Origin: Thermus thalpophilus
GTDB lineage: Bacteria; Deinococcota; Deinococci; Deinococcales; Thermaceae
Assembly (NCBI RefSeq): GCF_022760915.1
Contig: NZ_JAKTNS010000009.1
Location: 1-64,000, forward strand
Reading direction: 5' to 3'
DNA: 64,000 bases
Notes under the pieces: generated by a model
Databases searched by the model: none
What the model was told of the DNA's origin: nothing
What the model saw: the letters and a program-made list of their open reading frames with translations, nothing else
Shown: positions 1 through 6,691 of the stretch, one piece after another
Layout: each line of letters opens with the position of its first letter
Position numbering within the stretch: position 1 is the stretch's first letter
Made by a program: the position numbers and the translations under genes

Positions 1-1
1 G

Positions 2-148
2 GTCCACGGGGCACCTCCTCGTGCTAAGGTGTGCCCCCCTATTAAACACGGACCCTTACACATAAATCCTTACACGACCACCGTGCCCTTGGGATACCTG
101 GTGCGGCCTTGGCAGATCGTGATGTGGATTAGGAAGCTGGCGAGGTGA
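2..148 (+). pseudogene. NarI-like C-terminal end (partial or remnant)
   Basis: A frame open from the window edge ends in TGA at 146-148. Its last ~20 codons read VPLGYLVRPWQIVMWIRKLAR-like sequence, which resembles the extreme C-terminus of the nitrate reductase gamma (cytochrome b) subunit NarI. NarI is expected just upstream of narK genes in Thermus nar operons. The ~25 codons before that (VHGAPPRAKVC...) do not look like NarI, and the other two forward frames have stops at 25-27 and 63-65. The similarity therefore appears to break near base 70, as in a truncated or frameshifted gene. A hairpin (arms 8-15 and 29-37) and two CCTTACAC copies (54-61, 68-75) lie at the apparent break. Confidence 0.4.
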
Positions 149-151
149 ACC

Positions 152-1480
152 ATGGTCCATGATCCTGCGCAACTGGAACGGGAAAAGCCGGACCGCCTCC
201 GCGTCCTTTGGCTTTCCACCCTGGCCTTCACCCTGATGTTTGCCGTTTGGCTCATGTTCGGGGTGCTGGGCGTGCCCATCCGCAAGGAGTTTGGGCTCAC
301 GGACGTGCAGCTTTCCTGGCTTTCGGCGGTGGCCATCCTGAACGGCTCCTTGTGGCGGCTCCTGGCGGGCATCTTTGCCGACCGCTACGGGGGAAGGCTG
401 GTCTTCACCCTGATGCTCTTCTTCACCGCCATCCCCGCCTACCTGGTGTCCCGCGCCGGAAGCTACGAGGAGCTCCTCCTTTACGCCTTCTTGGTGGGCT
501 TCGCCGGGAACAGCTTCAGCGTGGGGATCGCCTGGAACTCCGCCTGGTTTCCCAAGGAGCAACAGGGCTTCGCCCTGGGGGTCTTCGGGGCGGGGAACGT
601 GGGGGCCAGCGTCACTAAGTTCATCGGCCCCGCCCTCATTGCCAGCATCCCGCCCGCTGGGTACCTGGGGGGGCTCATCCCCGGGGGTTGGCGCTTCATC
701 CCCTTCCTCTACAGCATCCTTCTGGTCCTCATGGGCCTGGTCCTGTGGTTCGGCACCCCCCGACAAGACAAGCGGCCGGGGCAGGGGCGGCCCCTATTGG
801 CGATGCTCAGGCCCCTCAGGTACGTGCGGGTCTGGCGCTTCAGCCTTTACTACGTGGTGGTCTTCGGCGCCTACGTGGCCTTGTCCTCCTGGCTGCCCAA
901 GTACTACGTGGACGTCTTCGGCCTGCCCCTGCACGAAGCCGCGCTCCTCACCGCCCTTTTCATCTTCCCGGCGAGCCTCCTCCGCCCCGTGGGCGGTTAT
1001 TTCTCTGACCGCCTTGGGGCTCGGCGGGTCATGTACTGGACCTTCGGCATCATCCTCCTGGCCTCGGGAGTGCTCATGATGCCCGAAGGGCACATCGTTC
1101 TTTACACCAAGGAGGGGACCAAGGAGGTTATGCGGTTCACCATGAATGTCTGGCTCTTCACCCTTCTGGTCTTCCTCATCGGGGTGGGGATGGGCATCGG
1201 CAAGGCGGCGGTGTACAAGCACATCCCCACCTACTTCCCCCAGGACGTGGGCGCGGTGGGGGGGTTAGTGGGGATGCTCGGGGCGTTGGGAGGCTTCTTC
1301 CTGCCGCCCCTTTTCGCCTACACCCAGGCTTGGACGGGACTCCCCCAGACGACCTTTTTCGTGCTCTTCCTCCTCACCGCCCTCGCCTTCCTCTGGATGC
1401 ACCTCACGGTGATCAAGCTTCTCCAGGAAGAGGCCAAGCACCTGCGGCACGAGTTTGAGCTGAAAGGAGACCGGCCATGA
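152..1480 (+). CDS. narK: NarK-type nitrate/nitrite transporter 1 (MFS)
   Basis: Inner-membrane major facilitator, 442 aa, with about 12 hydrophobic segments. It would import nitrate or exchange it for nitrite during nitrate respiration. Visible family marks are an arginine in TM2 (R69) followed by the MFS loop motif GIFADRYGGR (about 73-82), and two Gly-rich nitrate-signature stretches, GFAGNSFSVG (117-126) and GVFGAGNVGASVTKF (144-158). The ATG at 152 is preceded by GAGGTG, which overlaps the preceding stop. The gene overlaps the next transporter by 4 bp (ATGA), so the two are co-translated. In Thermus, paired narK1/narK2 genes close the nar operon. Which ion this copy prefers cannot be read from the sequence. 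Confidence 0.88.
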   Translation: MVHDPAQLEREKPDRLRVLWLSTLAFTLMFAVWLMFGVLGVPIRKEFGLTDVQLSWLSAVAILNGSLWRLLAGIFADRYGGRLVFTLMLFFTAIPAYLVSRAGSYEELLLYAFLVGFAGNSFSVGIAWNSAWFPKEQQGFALGVFGAGNVGASVTKFIGPALIASIPPAGYLGGLIPGGWRFIPFLYSILLVLMGLVLWFGTPRQDKRPGQGRPLLAMLRPLRYVRVWRFSLYYVVVFGAYVALSSWLPKYYVDVFGLPLHEAALLTALFIFPASLLRPVGGYFSDRLGARRVMYWTFGIILLASGVLMMPEGHIVLYTKEGTKEVMRFTMNVWLFTLLVFLIGVGMGIGKAAVYKHIPTYFPQDVGAVGGLVGMLGALGGFFLPPLFAYTQAWTGLPQTTFFVLFLLTALAFLWMHLTVIKLLQEEAKHLRHEFELKGDRP

Positions 1481-2808
1481 CCAAGACCCTCAAGGGCACC
1501 TGGCTGAAAGAGTGGAACCCAGAAGACCCCAAGCGCTGGGACCCCGCCTTGGCCTGGCGCACCCTTTGGATCACCACCTTCAACCTCACCCTCTCCTTCA
1601 TCACCTGGTACGTGGTGAGCGCCCTGGTGGTGCGCCTGCCCAAGTCCGGCTTCCCCCTGGACACGACCCAGCTTTTCTGGCTCACCGCCATGCCAGGGCT
1701 GGCGGGGGGGACGTTGCGCATCGTTTGGACCTTCCTGCCCCCTATTTTGGGCACCCGGCACCTGGTCACCTTCTCCACCTTGCTCCTCCTGATCCCCCTT
1801 TTGGGCTGGGGCTTTGCCGTGCAAAACCCCCACACGCCGTATGGGGTTCTCCTTTTCCTCGCCTTCTTGGCGGGGATTGGCGGGGGGAACTTCTCCGGCT
1901 TCATGCCCTCCACCAGCTACTTCTTCCCCAAACGCCTGCAGGGAACGGCCTTGGGCTTGCAGGCGGGAATCGGTAACTTCGGGGTTTCCGTGGTCCAGTT
2001 CGTAACCCCTTGGATCATCGGTTTCGGCCTCTTCGGTTCCCTGCTGGGGGGCCCCCAGACCTTTACCCCTAAGCCTGGGGTCAGCCAGCCCATTTGGCTG
2101 CAAAACGCCACGTTTATCTGGATCCCCTTTGTTCTGGTGGGAGCCTGGCTCGCCTGGACCTTCTTGCGGAGCGTCCCGGTGCGGGCCAACTTCCGCGAGC
2201 AGTTTGACATCTTCCGCGACAAGCACACCTGGATCATGACCAGCCTCTACATCATGACCTTCGGCTCCTTCTCGGGCTTTTCCGCCATCTTCCCCTTGCT
2301 CATCCGGGAGGTCTACGGGAAGTTTGATGGCGCCCCCGATCCCCTGCGCTATGCCTTCCTTGGGCCCCTGGTGGGTTCCTTGGCCCGGGTGTTGGCTGGG
2401 CCCGTGAGCGACCGCTATGGCGGAGCCGTGGTGACCCAGGTTTCCGCCCTGGGCATCTTCCTATCCGCCCTCTTGGTCACCCTCTTCACCCGGCCGACTT
2501 CCTTGGAGCAGTTCCCCCTCTTTGTGCTGGCCATGCTCCTGGTCTTCTTCTTTAGCGGGGTGGGGAACGCCAGCACCTTCAAGCAGATGCCCATGATCTT
2601 CCCCCCGAGGCAGGCGGGGGGGGTGATCGGCTGGACGGCGGCCATCGCCGCTTATGGGCCCTTTATCTTCTCCACCCTGGCCGCTTACACCCAGAAGGCC
2701 ACGGGGGGCTTTACCGCCTTCTTCTACGGCCTCATGGTCTTCTACGCCCTAAACCTCTTCCTAAACTGGTACTACTACGCCCGCAAGGGGGCGGAGAAGC
2801 CCTGCTGA
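1477..2808 (+). CDS. narK: NarK-type nitrate/nitrite transporter 2 (MFS)
   Basis: Second MFS transporter, 443 aa, about 12 membrane segments, and clearly divergent from the first copy. Its signature stretches are GIGGGNFSGFMPS and GLQAGIGNFGVSVVQF in the N-terminal half and GVGNASTFKQMP in the C-terminal half. These Gly-rich helices line the nitrate/nitrite path in the NarK family. A loop insertion of about 25 residues (after WIIGFGLFGSLLGG) between the halves is absent from copy 1. Translational coupling to copy 1 suggests complementary jobs such as nitrate uptake and nitrite export. A GC-rich hairpin follows the stop. Product class is secure; substrate direction is inferred. Confidence 0.88.
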   Translation: MTKTLKGTWLKEWNPEDPKRWDPALAWRTLWITTFNLTLSFITWYVVSALVVRLPKSGFPLDTTQLFWLTAMPGLAGGTLRIVWTFLPPILGTRHLVTFSTLLLLIPLLGWGFAVQNPHTPYGVLLFLAFLAGIGGGNFSGFMPSTSYFFPKRLQGTALGLQAGIGNFGVSVVQFVTPWIIGFGLFGSLLGGPQTFTPKPGVSQPIWLQNATFIWIPFVLVGAWLAWTFLRSVPVRANFREQFDIFRDKHTWIMTSLYIMTFGSFSGFSAIFPLLIREVYGKFDGAPDPLRYAFLGPLVGSLARVLAGPVSDRYGGAVVTQVSALGIFLSALLVTLFTRPTSLEQFPLFVLAMLLVFFFSGVGNASTFKQMPMIFPPRQAGGVIGWTAAIAAYGPFIFSTLAAYTQKATGGFTAFFYGLMVFYALNLFLNWYYYARKGAEKPC

Positions 2809-2826
2809 GCCAAAGCCTACCCGGTG

Positions 2827-2849
2827 GGCCCCCGCCAAAGGCGGGGGCC
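2827..2849 (+). terminator. GC hairpin after the narK pair
   Basis: Perfect 10-bp stem (2827-2836 with 2840-2849) and a 3-nt AAA loop, followed only by TTGACC. The T-run is weak, so this is either a poor intrinsic terminator or a partial stop between the transporters and the DUF2249 cluster. It directly abuts the putative CRP/FNR-like site. Confidence 0.5.
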
Positions 2850-2863
2850 TTGACCTGGGTCAT
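2850..2863 (+). promoter_or_regulatory. CRP/FNR-like operator upstream of DUF2249 gene
   Basis: TTGAC-CTGG-GTCAT is a near-perfect 14-bp dyad with the 5-4-5 layout used by CRP/FNR-family regulators. Its centre (2856.5) lies 45.5 bp before the ATG at 2902. A -10-like GAAACT (2887-2892) would put the start site near 2899 and the dyad near -42, a class II activator position. A related copy with the same right flank (ATGGCSAAG) occurs at 5196-5209. The regulator is not in this window. Confidence 0.45.
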
Positions 2864-2901
2864 GGCGAAGGAGGAGCCGGTTTCGGGAAACTGGGGGCGC
2901 T

Positions 2902-3120
2902 ATGGAGCTGGACGTGCGGAGCATACCCCCAAGGGAGCGGCACCCCCGGATCTTTGGCGTCTTTGACGGCCTGGCACCGGGGGAGAGTTTCGTTTTGGTC
3001 AACGACCACGATCCTAAGCCCCTTTACTACCAGTTCCAGGCGGAGTGGCCCGGGGCCTTCGCCTGGGAGTACCTCGAGGCCGGCCCCGAGGTGTGGCGGG
3101 TGCGGATCACCCGGCGGTAG
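2902..3120 (+). CDS. DUF2249 domain protein (single domain)
   Basis: Small soluble protein, 72 aa, consisting of one DUF2249 domain. It shows the opening LDVR..PPRERHPRIFGVFDGL, the central GESFVLVNDHDPKPLYYQF and the closing WEYLEAGPEVWRVRI pattern typical of the family. These domains occur in denitrifying and NO-exposed bacteria beside hemerythrin, DUF1858 and nitrite or NO reductase genes. The biochemical role is not established. It is the first gene of a run of six plus-strand genes that follows the nitrate transporters, and is preceded by the CRP/FNR-like dyad. The conserved histidines could bind a metal, which is inference. Confidence 0.8.
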   Translation: MELDVRSIPPRERHPRIFGVFDGLAPGESFVLVNDHDPKPLYYQFQAEWPGAFAWEYLEAGPEVWRVRITRR

Positions 3121-3128
3121 GAGGCGGT

Positions 3129-3923
3129 ATGGTCCGGCCGGAGATGAAGGTGGCGGAGGTGCTGAAGCGCTGGCCCGAGCTCCTAGAAGTCTTTTTGGAG
3201 GCGAGCCCCGCTTTCCACAAGCTCAAAAACCCCCTTCTGCGCCGGACCATGCCTAACCTCGTCACCGTGGCCCAGGCGGCGAGGATCGGGGGGCTTGCCC
3301 CGGAGGAGCTGGTGGCTAGGCTCAACCGCGCCTTGGGGGTAGAGGCCAACCCTTCTATGCCCCTGGCGGAGGAGAGCCTGGTGGGCACCCCGCCCCCCGC
3401 CTGGCTTTCCGCCCCCGTGGGCTTCCACCTGGACGTGCGGCCCATCCTGGAAGGGGGAGGCGAACCCTTCCCAAACATCATGGCCGCCGCCAAGGAGGTG
3501 AAGCCGGGGAAGCGGCTCGTGCTGGAGGTCCTTTTTGAGCCTGTGCCCCTTTACCGGGTTTTGGCCAAGCAGGGCTTTTTGGCCTGGTGCGAAAAGCTCG
3601 GGGAGCGGCACTACCGGGCCCACTTCTACCGGCAAGGGGCGGAGGGGGGAATAGGGGGAGGTAAAGGGGTCGCCTCCCTCACCGAGGCCGACTGGGAAAC
3701 CTACCAGGCGGAGGTCTTCATTGAGGAGAACCTGGAGCCGCCCCTGCCCATGGTGCGGGTCCTCGAGGCCCTGGCCGCTTTAAAGCCAGGGGAGAAGCTC
3801 TTGGTCCACCACGTGCGCCGCCCCGTCCACCTCCTGGCCCGCTTGGAGGAGGAGGGGCATGCCTACGCCCTAAAGGACCTGGGCCCGGGGCGGGTGGAGC
3901 TCCTCATCCGCAAGGGGGGGTAA
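3129..3923 (+). CDS. DUF1858 plus tandem DUF2249 protein
   Basis: Cytoplasmic protein, 264 aa. Residues ~5-65 form a DUF1858 domain (KVAEVLKRWPELLEVFLEASPAF, then PNLVTVAQAARIGGLAPEELVARLN). Residues ~98-170 form a DUF2249-like domain (LDVRPILEGGGEPFPNIM...KPGKRLVLEVLFEPVPLYRVL), and ~190-262 a second (PLPMVRVLEALAALKPGEKLLVHHVRRPVHLLARLEEEG). The ATG at 3129 follows GGAGGCGGT. An upstream in-frame ATG at 3045 lies inside the preceding gene and would add residues outside the domain. The stop overlaps the next start by one base. DUF1858 proteins often carry a Cys pair, which is absent here. Function is unknown; context points to nitrogen-oxide metabolism. Confidence 0.78.
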   Translation: MVRPEMKVAEVLKRWPELLEVFLEASPAFHKLKNPLLRRTMPNLVTVAQAARIGGLAPEELVARLNRALGVEANPSMPLAEESLVGTPPPAWLSAPVGFHLDVRPILEGGGEPFPNIMAAAKEVKPGKRLVLEVLFEPVPLYRVLAKQGFLAWCEKLGERHYRAHFYRQGAEGGIGGGKGVASLTEADWETYQAEVFIEENLEPPLPMVRVLEALAALKPGEKLLVHHVRRPVHLLARLEEEGHAYALKDLGPGRVELLIRKGG

Positions 3924-4360
3924 TGGGCTTTTGGCACTTCCTCTTCGTGCGGGCCGCCCTCCTTTACCTGGTTTACACCGCCTTGTTGGGCACCCTTTTT
4001 TACCTCTTCCCAAGCCTCGTGGGCCCCTTTCGCCCAAGCCACGTGCACGCCGGGCTCGTGGGCTTCTTCTTGCAGATGGTCATGGGCGTGGCCTACTGGA
4101 TGATGCCCAGGCCCGGGGGGCTAAGGCAGGACCGCCTCGAGGCCCTCACCTTTTTCCTCCTCAACGCTGGGCTTCTCCTGCGCCTTTTCCTGGAGCCCCT
4201 TTACCTCATGGGCCACGCCCAAGCCCGGCCTTGGCTTGGCCTTTCCGGCGCCCTCCAGCTTCTTGCCACCCTGGTCTTCGCCCACGCCATGACCAAGCGG
4301 GTGGTGACGGCGGATATGCTGAGAAAAATGCGCGAGGAGCGGGAAAGGAGGGGGATATGA
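3923..4360 (+). CDS. Small four-helix membrane protein, oxidase subunit I-like
   Basis: Integral membrane protein, 145 aa, with four hydrophobic helices (about 5-28, 40-66, 73-97, 107-128) and a basic C-terminal tail. The helix-2 region (SHVHAGLVGFFLQMVMGVAYWMMPR) resembles helix segments of NorB/CcoN-type heme-copper oxidase subunit I, where such histidines can ligate heme. The protein is far too short to be a complete oxidase. It is tightly coupled to its neighbours (1 bp overlap upstream, ATGA overlap downstream). A heme-binding or electron-transfer partner of the larger membrane protein at 5244 is a reasonable guess but unproven. Confidence 0.6.
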   Translation: MGFWHFLFVRAALLYLVYTALLGTLFYLFPSLVGPFRPSHVHAGLVGFFLQMVMGVAYWMMPRPGGLRQDRLEALTFFLLNAGLLLRLFLEPLYLMGHAQARPWLGLSGALQLLATLVFAHAMTKRVVTADMLRKMREERERRGI

Positions 4361-5193
4361 GCGCCGTGGAGGTGGAGGCGTTGGTCCTGGACCTGCCCCC
4401 CTTGCCCGAGGAGGTCTTCCAGGACCTCCTCGCCTTCGGGGGGCTTACCGAGGAGGCCAAGCGGGCCATGCGCCTGGATGCGGAAAAGCTTCTGGAGGGC
4501 GCCGCTTCCTTTGTGGCCCTGGTGTACGACCACCTGAGCCGTCACCCGGGCACCGCCAAGGCTTTGGGCTGGGAAGGGCGGGTGCCGGAGGAAGAGCTTT
4601 ACCTGAGGCGGGCTTTCTTCGCCGCCTGGCTCGCCCGCACCCTGGGGGTGGACACCTCGGCGGAGTTCGCCCGGGAGGTGTACCGGGCGGGGCTCTGGCA
4701 CGGGGGCCTGGGGCCCAAGGGGGCCCACATTCCCCCGGAGTACGTGGGGCTTTCCTTCGCCCAGGTGGGGCGGTACGTGGCGGAAAGGGTGCGGGACGTG
4801 CGCCCTTGGCTCGCATACCTTTCGGCCCAGGAAGAGGTGATGCGCAAGGGGTTTGACGCCGCCTTGGCGCTTCGGGAAGGGGGGGTTTCCGTCCGCTTCC
4901 AGGCCTTGGGCCTGGCCCAGCCCGCCTTGCCCAAGCCCCTTTCCCTGCGGGCTCTAAGCGTGGAGGAAGCCTTGCGCAAGGTGTATGCCGCCCTTCCTGC
5001 CCTAAGGGACGTTTCCCTGGAGCCCCTCTTCGCCGAGGAGGCGGTGGGCCTATGGTTGGAGCCCAAGACGCTTTGGCGCCTCCGTCCCCGCTTTGCCGTC
5101 CTCCTAAACGGCCGGGATGTCCGCTACCTCCAGGGCCTGGCCACCCCCTTGGCCGAGGGAGACACCCTCACCCTCCTGCCCCCCGGGCGCTAG
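4357..5193 (+). CDS. Protoglobin domain fused to MoaD/ThiS-like domain
   Basis: Predicted soluble protein, 278 aa. Residues ~25-165 read as an all-helical protoglobin: FVALVYDHLSRHP, then YLRRAFFAAWLARTLG, then YRAGLWHGGLGPKGAHIPPEYVGL. H115 sits where the proximal heme histidine of protoglobins falls. The C-terminal ~85 residues end in a beta-grasp MoaD/ThiS-like segment (FAVLLNGRDVRYLQGLATPL then EGDTLTLLPP). The chain stops at PPGR and lacks the Gly-Gly tail needed for thiocarboxylation, so sulfur carriage is unlikely. The start at 4357 gives an ATGA overlap with the previous gene. Role proposed from context: gas (NO/O2) sensing or NO chemistry linked to nitrate respiration. The domain reading of the N-terminus is moderately sure. 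Confidence 0.62.
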   Translation: MSAVEVEALVLDLPPLPEEVFQDLLAFGGLTEEAKRAMRLDAEKLLEGAASFVALVYDHLSRHPGTAKALGWEGRVPEEELYLRRAFFAAWLARTLGVDTSAEFAREVYRAGLWHGGLGPKGAHIPPEYVGLSFAQVGRYVAERVRDVRPWLAYLSAQEEVMRKGFDAALALREGGVSVRFQALGLAQPALPKPLSLRALSVEEALRKVYAALPALRDVSLEPLFAEEAVGLWLEPKTLWRLRPRFAVLLNGRDVRYLQGLATPLAEGDTLTLLPPGR

Positions 5194-5195
5194 CC

Positions 5196-5209
5196 ATGAC
5201 TTGGGTTAT
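5196..5209 (+). promoter_or_regulatory. Second CRP/FNR-like operator
   Basis: ATGAC-TTGG-GTTAT is an imperfect copy of the dyad at 2850, and the downstream flank ATGGCCAAG is nearly the same as ATGGCGAAG there. The centre (5202.5) is exactly 41.5 bp before the ATG at 5244. With a leaderless transcript from that ATG this is the canonical class II activator position. A weak -10 (CAGGAT, 5232-5237) fits an activator-dependent promoter. Confidence 0.45.
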
Positions 5210-5243
5210 GGCCAAGCCCCCCTGGGCCCCTCAGGATTAGGGC

Positions 5244-6395
5244 ATGGTGGCGACCGTCCACACCCGGGTCATCCCCTTGGCCGTTCCCGCCGGGTTCATC
5301 CTTCTGGGGGAAGCCTTTCTCCTTTGGGGGGCTTGGCTTTGGGTCCTCCACCCGGAGGCCTTCCTCGTGCCCCGGCACCCTTTGGGCCTGGCGGGGGCCC
5401 ACCTGTACCTCCTGGGCTTTGGGGTGGGGGTGCTCCTTGGGGCCATGCACCAGCTCTTGCCGGTGGTGCTGGAAGCGCCCCTCTACCGCCCGGCCCTCGG
5501 CTACCCGGTGATGGCCCTTTGGGCCTTGGGGGTGGTCCTCTTGGCCCTGGGCTTTGCCCGGCTGCCGGTCCTTGTCCCCTTGGGCGGGGGGCTAGCCCTT
5601 CTCGCCATCCTCCTTTTCGCCTACCACGCTTACCGGACCTTCCGCCTTGCCCCGCGCTGGAACCGGGTGGCCACCGCTTTGGCCTGGGTGGTCTTCTACC
5701 TGCTCCTCACCCCCCTCTTGGGCCTGGTCCAGGCCCTTTCCCTCCGCTATGGCTTCTACGACCCCGAGCGCTTGGCGTGGCACCTCCTTGCCGGGCTGGG
5801 CGGGGTTTTCCTCCTTTCCATCCTGGGGGTGGGGTACAAGCTGGTTTCCATGTTCACCCTCACCCACGGGGTGGACGAGGGGGTCTTGGGGCTTTTGCTT
5901 TGGGCCGCCAACCTCGGGCTTTGGGGGTTGGCCCTGGGGGAGAGGCTGGGGTACGGCCTCCTTCTCCTGGCCTACGGCCTTGCCCTCTACGACACCTATC
6001 GGATCCTCAAGCACCGCATGAAGCGCGCCCTGGACATCGGGGTGCGGCACTACCTGGCGGGGCTTGGCTTTTTGGGCCTGGCCCTTCTGGCCCTCCCCTT
6101 TAAACCGGTGTGGGCCGCCCTCTGGTTCGCCCTGGGTTTTGTGGGCCTGGCGGTGAGCGGGATGCTTTACAAAATCCTTCCCTTTTTGGTCTGGACCCAC
6201 CGCTACGCCCCTAGGGCGGGGAAGGAGCGGGTGCCCCTCCTCAAGGAGATGCTCCCGGAGGGGCTCGGGTACCTGGCAGGGGGGCTTTGGGCGGTGGGGG
6301 CGCTTCTTTTCCCCGTCCTGCCCCAAGCGGCCTGGGGGGTGGCCGTGGGAGCGGCGGTGCACGCCTACGCTCTTTGGGAGGTGATGCGGCGGTGA
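5244..6395 (+). CDS. Polytopic membrane protein, NnrS/oxidase subunit I-like
   Basis: Inner-membrane protein, 383 aa, with about 11-12 hydrophobic helices. Histidines sit at helix ends: HPLGLAGAHLYLLGFGVGVLLGAMHQLLP (about 49-77), FTLTHGVDEG, HYLAGLGFLG and WTHRYAP. The His-bearing second and third helices recall heme-copper oxidase subunit I and NnrS, a heme/copper membrane protein linked to NO tolerance. The Cu-B/Tyr signature of true oxidases was not found. The ATG at 5244 has no Shine-Dalgarno sequence, and the dyad 41.5 bp upstream suggests leaderless expression. The following gene overlaps by 4 bp. Family assignment is tentative. Confidence 0.6.
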   Translation: MVATVHTRVIPLAVPAGFILLGEAFLLWGAWLWVLHPEAFLVPRHPLGLAGAHLYLLGFGVGVLLGAMHQLLPVVLEAPLYRPALGYPVMALWALGVVLLALGFARLPVLVPLGGGLALLAILLFAYHAYRTFRLAPRWNRVATALAWVVFYLLLTPLLGLVQALSLRYGFYDPERLAWHLLAGLGGVFLLSILGVGYKLVSMFTLTHGVDEGVLGLLLWAANLGLWGLALGERLGYGLLLLAYGLALYDTYRILKHRMKRALDIGVRHYLAGLGFLGLALLALPFKPVWAALWFALGFVGLAVSGMLYKILPFLVWTHRYAPRAGKERVPLLKEMLPEGLGYLAGGLWAVGALLFPVLPQAAWGVAVGAAVHAYALWEVMRR

Positions 6396-6691
6396 GCCTG
6401 GAAACGCAAGCCTGGAACCTGCTCAAGACGGTGTACGACCCGGAGCTGGGCCTGGACGTGGTCAACCTGGGCCTCGTTTACGAGCTCAGGGTGGAGCCTC
6501 CCGAGGCCTTTGTGCGCATGACCCTCACCACCCCCGGCTGCCCCCTGCACGACAGCCTGGGGGAGGCGGTGCGGCGGGCCTTGTCCGCCCTTCCGGGGGT
6601 GGAGGAGGTGCGGGTGGAGCTCACCTTTGACCCGCCCTGGACCCCGGCGAGGCTTTCCCCGGAGGCAAGGCGGCTTTTGGGCTGGGACTAG
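6392..6691 (+). CDS. MIP18/DUF59 (SufT/PaaD-like) protein
   Basis: Small cytoplasmic protein, 99 aa, starting at GTG 6392 and overlapping the previous stop (GTGA). It shows the whole DUF59/MIP18 pattern: LLKTVYDPELGLDVVNLGLVY, the central MTLTTPGCPLHDSL with the family's reactive cysteine, and VELTFDPPWTPARLSPEAR. Relatives (SufT, PaaD, MIP18) help deliver or assemble Fe-S clusters or mature di-iron enzymes. As the last gene of the cluster it may mature a metal centre in one of the neighbours. It converges on and overlaps the HD-GYP gene by 4 bp. Confidence 0.85.
   Translation: MSLETQAWNLLKTVYDPELGLDVVNLGLVYELRVEPPEAFVRMTLTTPGCPLHDSLGEAVRRALSALPGVEEVRVELTFDPPWTPARLSPEARRLLGWD

Noticed and set aside
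54..75. CCTTACAC pair as a regulator binding site
   Set aside because: Two 8-bp copies in a short stretch are too little evidence for an operator; recorded only as part of the NarI junction.
56..766. Minus-strand frame covering the window start
   Set aside because: Gly/Pro/Glu-rich shadow of narK1 with no recognisable domain.
1318..2226. Long minus-strand frame opposite the narK genes
   Set aside because: Same shadow composition; the plus-strand transporters have conserved motifs and overlapping starts.
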